Below, piece by piece: positions 61,390-64,000 of a stretch of DNA of 64,000 bases. The translations under genes and the position numbers were made by a program. The notes beneath the pieces are model-generated. The model was not told where the DNA came from, did not search any database, and worked only from the letters and a program-made list of their open reading frames with translations. Numbering within the stretch: the first letter of the stretch is position 1; every line of letters starts with the position of its first letter. Source of the stretch: Streptomyces novaecaesareae (GTDB lineage Bacteria > Actinomycetota > Actinomycetes > Streptomycetales > Streptomycetaceae). The stretch is taken from contig NZ_JNWQ01000011.1 in the NCBI RefSeq assembly GCF_000716875.1, forward strand, positions 42,970 through 106,969, read 5' to 3'.

Positions 61390-61430
61390 CCGGCGGGGCC
61401 GCACCCTTGGCTTCGGTGCGGCCCCGCCGG
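61390..61430. terminator. Strong hairpin between ycnI and sco
   Basis: CCGGCGGGGCCGCACC (61390-61405) pairs perfectly with 61415-61430, 9-base loop. It lies between the ycnI stop (61439) and the sco start (61360), so it either ends the ycnI transcript or reduces read-through into sco. Confidence 0.88.
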
Positions 61431-61438
61431 CGCGGGGG

Positions 61439-62215
61439 TCAGGAGGCGGAGCCGCCGGTCTTGCGGCGCAGGCCGAGCACGCCGACGGCGGTGCCGATCA
61501 CGCCGACCACGATGCCGACCACGCCGAGGGTGCGGGCGGTGGAGTCGCTGGCCTTGCTGCCGGAGTCGTCGGCGGCGGCGTGGTCCGAGCTGTCCCCGTG
61601 GGCGCCCGCGGCCGGGGAGGCGGTGGCGCCGTGGCTGTCGCCGTGGCCATCGCCGTGTCCGTCGCCGCCGTCGGCCTTGGTGAGCTTCAGGACGGGCGCG
61701 GGCTTGGCCGGCTCGGGCTGGCCGTCCTTGGACTCGTCGATCCAGCGGACGACGTCGCCGTTGTCGTAGGTCTGCAGGGCCTTGAAGACCAGGCTGTCCG
61801 AGTCGGTCGGCAGCGGGCCGAGCGAGACCCGGAACTCCTGGAACTGGCCGGGGGCGATCTTGGTGCCCGCGTCGGCGGTCCAGGTGATCTTGGAGACGGC
61901 CTCGTTGACGTCGCTGCCGTGCACCTTGATCGGCTTGTCCAGCTTCGACTTCTCGATCGCGGCGGTCCAGCCCGGCATCGGCAGGGTCCGGACGGAGGCC
62001 AGCGGGTGGTCCAGCGGGAGGTTGACCTCCAGCTTCACCGTGCTCGCGGTGTCGCTCTCGTTCGGCACCCGGAAGTCGACGGCCGTGTAGCCGCCCTGGG
62101 CGGCCGAGCCCGGGTTCACGGTGACGTGCGCGAAGGCGGGGCCGGCCAGCGCCACCACGGAGGCGGCGGCGGTCAGGGCGACGGCGGCGAGACGACGGGC
62201 GGGAAGGGAACGCAT
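61439..62215 (-). CDS. YcnI-like DUF1775 copper protein
   Basis: 258 residues from ATG 62215. Signal peptide ending at AFAH; the mature N-terminus HVTVNPGSAAQGGYTAVDFR presents the His that with a Trp (here PGWTAAIEK) binds Cu(II) in YcnI. A His/Gly-rich segment (GDGHGDGHGDSHG) precedes the C-terminal membrane helix (LGVVGIVVGVIGTAVGVLGL) and RRK, so it is anchored on the outer face. Next to CopCD and Sco; separated from sco by a hairpin. Copper sequestration or delivery. Confidence 0.94.
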   Translation of the reverse strand: MRSLPARRLAAVALTAAASVVALAGPAFAHVTVNPGSAAQGGYTAVDFRVPNESDTASTVKLEVNLPLDHPLASVRTLPMPGWTAAIEKSKLDKPIKVHGSDVNEAVSKITWTADAGTKIAPGQFQEFRVSLGPLPTDSDSLVFKALQTYDNGDVVRWIDESKDGQPEPAKPAPVLKLTKADGGDGHGDGHGDSHGATASPAAGAHGDSSDHAAADDSGSKASDSTARTLGVVGIVVGVIGTAVGVLGLRRKTGGSAS

Positions 62216-62420
62216 GATGAGGGGTCTCCGATCGGAGCTCGGCGGCAGGCCGGGACCGGGCGACGGACGGAGCCGCGCTCCGGCGGTGCCTCGGTGGTGC
62301 CGCGCGTGGGGACGTGTGGGGGCAGAGCCTCGGGCCCGGCCCCGGTGTGGTCGGGGGAACGGCCCGGACGGTGCGCACACCCGCGACCCGGTACGGCCCG
62401 CAGGCCGCCAGGAACACGGA

Positions 62421-63263
62421 TCAGTACGCGAAGACCCCGCGCGGCGGCCCGCGCCGCACCACGCTGTGCCGCAGCACGGCACCCGCCGGGAACGGACTCT
62501 CCCCGCCCCGGGCCCCGAACCGGCGGGCCGGACCGGCCACGCCGAACAGACCGCGCAGCAGCGCGGCCACCAGCGCGAACGCCGACCGCAGCGGCGCCGC
62601 CCAGTGCTCCCGGGCCGCCGAGGCGGCCACCCGCAGCAGCCGCCACAACGCCGCCTCGCCGCGCCGCAGCCACCAGCCCGCCACCAGCGCGGCGGCCAGG
62701 TGCCCGGCCAGCATCGACGGCGTCATGCCCAACACGCCGCCCTGCCACCAGGGCGCGGCGGCGAACGCGTGCGGATCCAGGCCCGCGGAGGAGACCAACT
62801 GCTCCGGGGACGGATTGCCGGGCAGGCCGACCAGCGTCCCCGGGCGGGCCTCGTTGCAGATCAGCCGGCCGGCCACCTGTGGCAGGGTCAGCGGACCGGA
62901 GCCGCCGGCGTGCATGCCGGCCATACCGGCCATGGAGCCGGCGCCGAAGCCGTGGCCGCTGAAACCGTGGAAGAGGCAGTGCAGCGCGAGCTGCCCAGCG
63001 CCCAGCGCCCCCGCGATGGCCGCCAGCGAACGCTCCCGTCCGCCGCAGGCCGCCGCGAAGCCCAGCACCGCGACGAAACCCACCGCCAGCGCGGTCGGCG
63101 GCACGTCGCCGCCACCGGCCAGGGCGTGCCCGGCCGCCGCGATCAAGGTGCAGAACAGTGCGAACGGGACCGCCCGGGCAAGCCGCAGGTCCCAGGCGGC
63201 GGCCCCCACCGGCTGAGCCGGTCCGGGGTCGCCCGGGAGCGGGGCGGCAGCGAGGGCAGTCAT
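62421..63263 (-). CDS. His/Met-rich integral membrane protein of the copper locus
   Basis: 280 residues, five to six membrane helices (AVPFALFCTLIAAAGHALAG, ALAVGFVAVLGFAAAC, TPSMLAGHLAAALVAGWWL). A His/Met stretch around residues 95-120 (LHCLFHGFSGHGFGAGSMAG, MAGMHAGG) suggests copper binding. Family not recognised; no transporter motif. The gap to ycnI is 205 bp, so it may have its own transcript. Context says copper handling. Confidence 0.78.
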   Translation of the reverse strand: MTALAAAPLPGDPGPAQPVGAAAWDLRLARAVPFALFCTLIAAAGHALAGGGDVPPTALAVGFVAVLGFAAACGGRERSLAAIAGALGAGQLALHCLFHGFSGHGFGAGSMAGMAGMHAGGSGPLTLPQVAGRLICNEARPGTLVGLPGNPSPEQLVSSAGLDPHAFAAAPWWQGGVLGMTPSMLAGHLAAALVAGWWLRRGEAALWRLLRVAASAAREHWAAPLRSAFALVAALLRGLFGVAGPARRFGARGGESPFPAGAVLRHSVVRRGPPRGVFAY

Positions 63264-63494
63264 GGCCGGGCCATCCTCTCATTGCGTACGACGCCGCCAC
63301 GGGCAGGGTGGGAAATCCCTACGAATGCCCCTTTCGGCAGCGGCGTGCGGGTCCGGGCACGCGCTGCCCGGCACAGACCCCGTCCCCCAGTCCATCCGCC
63401 GAACGGGCGGTAGCGGCCCCCGGGCACGGTTCACCGCCGAATCGCCCGGAGATACCTAGTTGTATGTGGAGCCGCAGCCAGGAGGGACCTCCCG

Positions 63495-63944
63495 TGGACA
63501 TCTGGTGGACTCTGCACCTCAAGCGCGACCCGGTCAGCGTTCCGCTGGCCCGGCGCATCCTGCTCGGTGCCATGGCGACGGCGGGCGTCGACCCGCAGAT
63601 CGCCGACGACCTCGGCGTCGCCCTCAGCGAGGCCTGCGCCAACGCCGTCGAGCACGGCGCCACCGGGCGGCCGGACGACGGCTTCCAGGTCACCGCGTCG
63701 ATCTGCGGTGACCGGCTGCGGATCGAGGTCACCGACTCCGGCCCCGGCCTGCCCGCCGCCGCACCGGTCCGGCGCCCGGCCGCCGCGGCCCAGACCCGCC
63801 CCGCCCCGAGCGGCCACGGGCCCCGCCGCCCCCGCCGCGGCCGCGCCACCGTCCCGGCGCGGGTCCTCACCGGCCACCGCCCCCGCTGCGACGGCCACCC
63901 GTACGACACCCACGTCCTCCCCTGTCGCCCCGCCGCCCCCACCC
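63495..63944 (+). CDS. RsbW-like ATP-binding protein, cut by the contig end
   Basis: Start GTG 63495, with AGGAGGG seven bases upstream. 150 genomic codons remain. HATPase_c_2 fold: LARRILLGAMATAGVDPQIA, DDLGVALSEACANAVEHGAT (N-box) and RLRIEVTDSGPGLPAA. The following ~50 residues are Arg/Pro-rich and lack the expected G-box, perhaps because base quality falls near the end. From 63945 the frame is adapter and encodes SYTHLRAHETG, a known artefact. Likely anti-sigma or regulator kinase. Confidence 0.75.
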
Positions 63945-64000
63945 CTGTCTCTTATACACATCTCCGAGCCCACGAGACAGGCAGAAATCTCGTATGCCGT
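63945..64000 (+). other. Illumina Nextera adapter (not genomic)
   Basis: 63945-63963 is CTGTCTCTTATACACATCT, the transposase mosaic end. 63964-63978 is CCGAGCCCACGAGAC, 63979-63986 an 8-base index (AGGCAGAA) and 63987-64000 ATCTCGTATGCCGT, the start of the P7 tail. This is library read-through left at the contig end. Confidence 0.98.

Noticed and set aside
63431..63973. Minus-strand frame beginning MGSEMCIRDR
   Set aside because: Start lies in the Nextera adapter and the rest is antisense to the RsbW-like gene; artefact.

Overview
The window is high-GC actinobacterial chromosome. Frequent GTG starts, GTGA/ATGA stop-start overlaps, WhiJ-type/DUF397 genes, a TTA codon in a secreted protease, a fused CydCD and the order hisC ... 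cydA-cydB-cydCD ... HAD-serS-pheA-Dyp-copper genes all point to Streptomycetaceae (Streptomyces or Kitasatospora), in the core part of the chromosome. The last 56 bases are not genomic: they are an Illumina Nextera adapter with its index, so the right edge is a contig end.

Layout. 1-2149: LacI-family regulator (leaving the left edge) with a LacI-type operator, and an HisC-type aminotransferase. 2435-6575: a MacA/MacB-like export operon of four genes. 6645-8551: small ATPase, WhiJ-type regulator and DUF397 protein, a developmental-regulator type locus. 8607-11384: a regulator with a repeated TGCAA-type operator set, divergent from a DUF4097 protein and a serine hydrolase. 11404-16645: redox-type lipoprotein with membrane protein, tautomerase, LysR regulator, PIMT-like methyltransferase and an aspartyl-tRNA-synthetase-like protein lacking its anticodon-binding domain. 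16829-18978: three secreted proteins, the third a trypsin-like protease with a TTA codon. 19292-21607: two-component system. 22014-24015: Uma2-family protein overlapping a DUF2236/EF-hand fusion.

24440-32447 is the cytochrome bd module (cydA, cydB, cydCD) with a 26-bp palindrome matching the Rex operator upstream, followed by a GAF-domain histidine kinase without a partner regulator. 32448-38836 holds a DUF1508 remnant, a HAD phosphatase, small genes, DUF4267 and hemerythrin proteins and a large SARP-AAA regulator. 38843-45331 looks like accessory DNA. An ECF sigma factor, two paralogous exported proteins and a Ser/Thr kinase lie between imperfect 41-bp direct repeats. Next come a truncated copy of a flavin oxidoreductase gene, an unknown gene and an HTH-nucleotidyltransferase/HEPN pair. 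The HEPN gene carries an apparent one-base frameshift. The intact oxidoreductase gene follows at 45332.

46335-50639 carries a lipoprotein and two ABC ATPase/permease pairs. From 50682 the genes run leftward: MFS transporter with GntR regulator, HAD phosphatase, serS, pheA, and a copper/heme set (Dyp peroxidase, CopC-CopD fusion, PCuAC chaperone, Sco1, YcnI, His/Met-rich membrane protein). The serS-pheA gap holds seven DnaA-box-like nonamers plus a weaker one. At the right end a partial RsbW-like ATPase runs into the adapter.

Most interesting for follow-up: the DnaA-box cluster, the sigma/kinase/split-sensor module with its repeats, the nucleotidyltransferase-HEPN island, the anticodon-domain-less AspRS-like gene beside a PIMT-like gene, and the DUF2236-EF-hand fusion. 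All calls come from reading the sequence; no database search was run.
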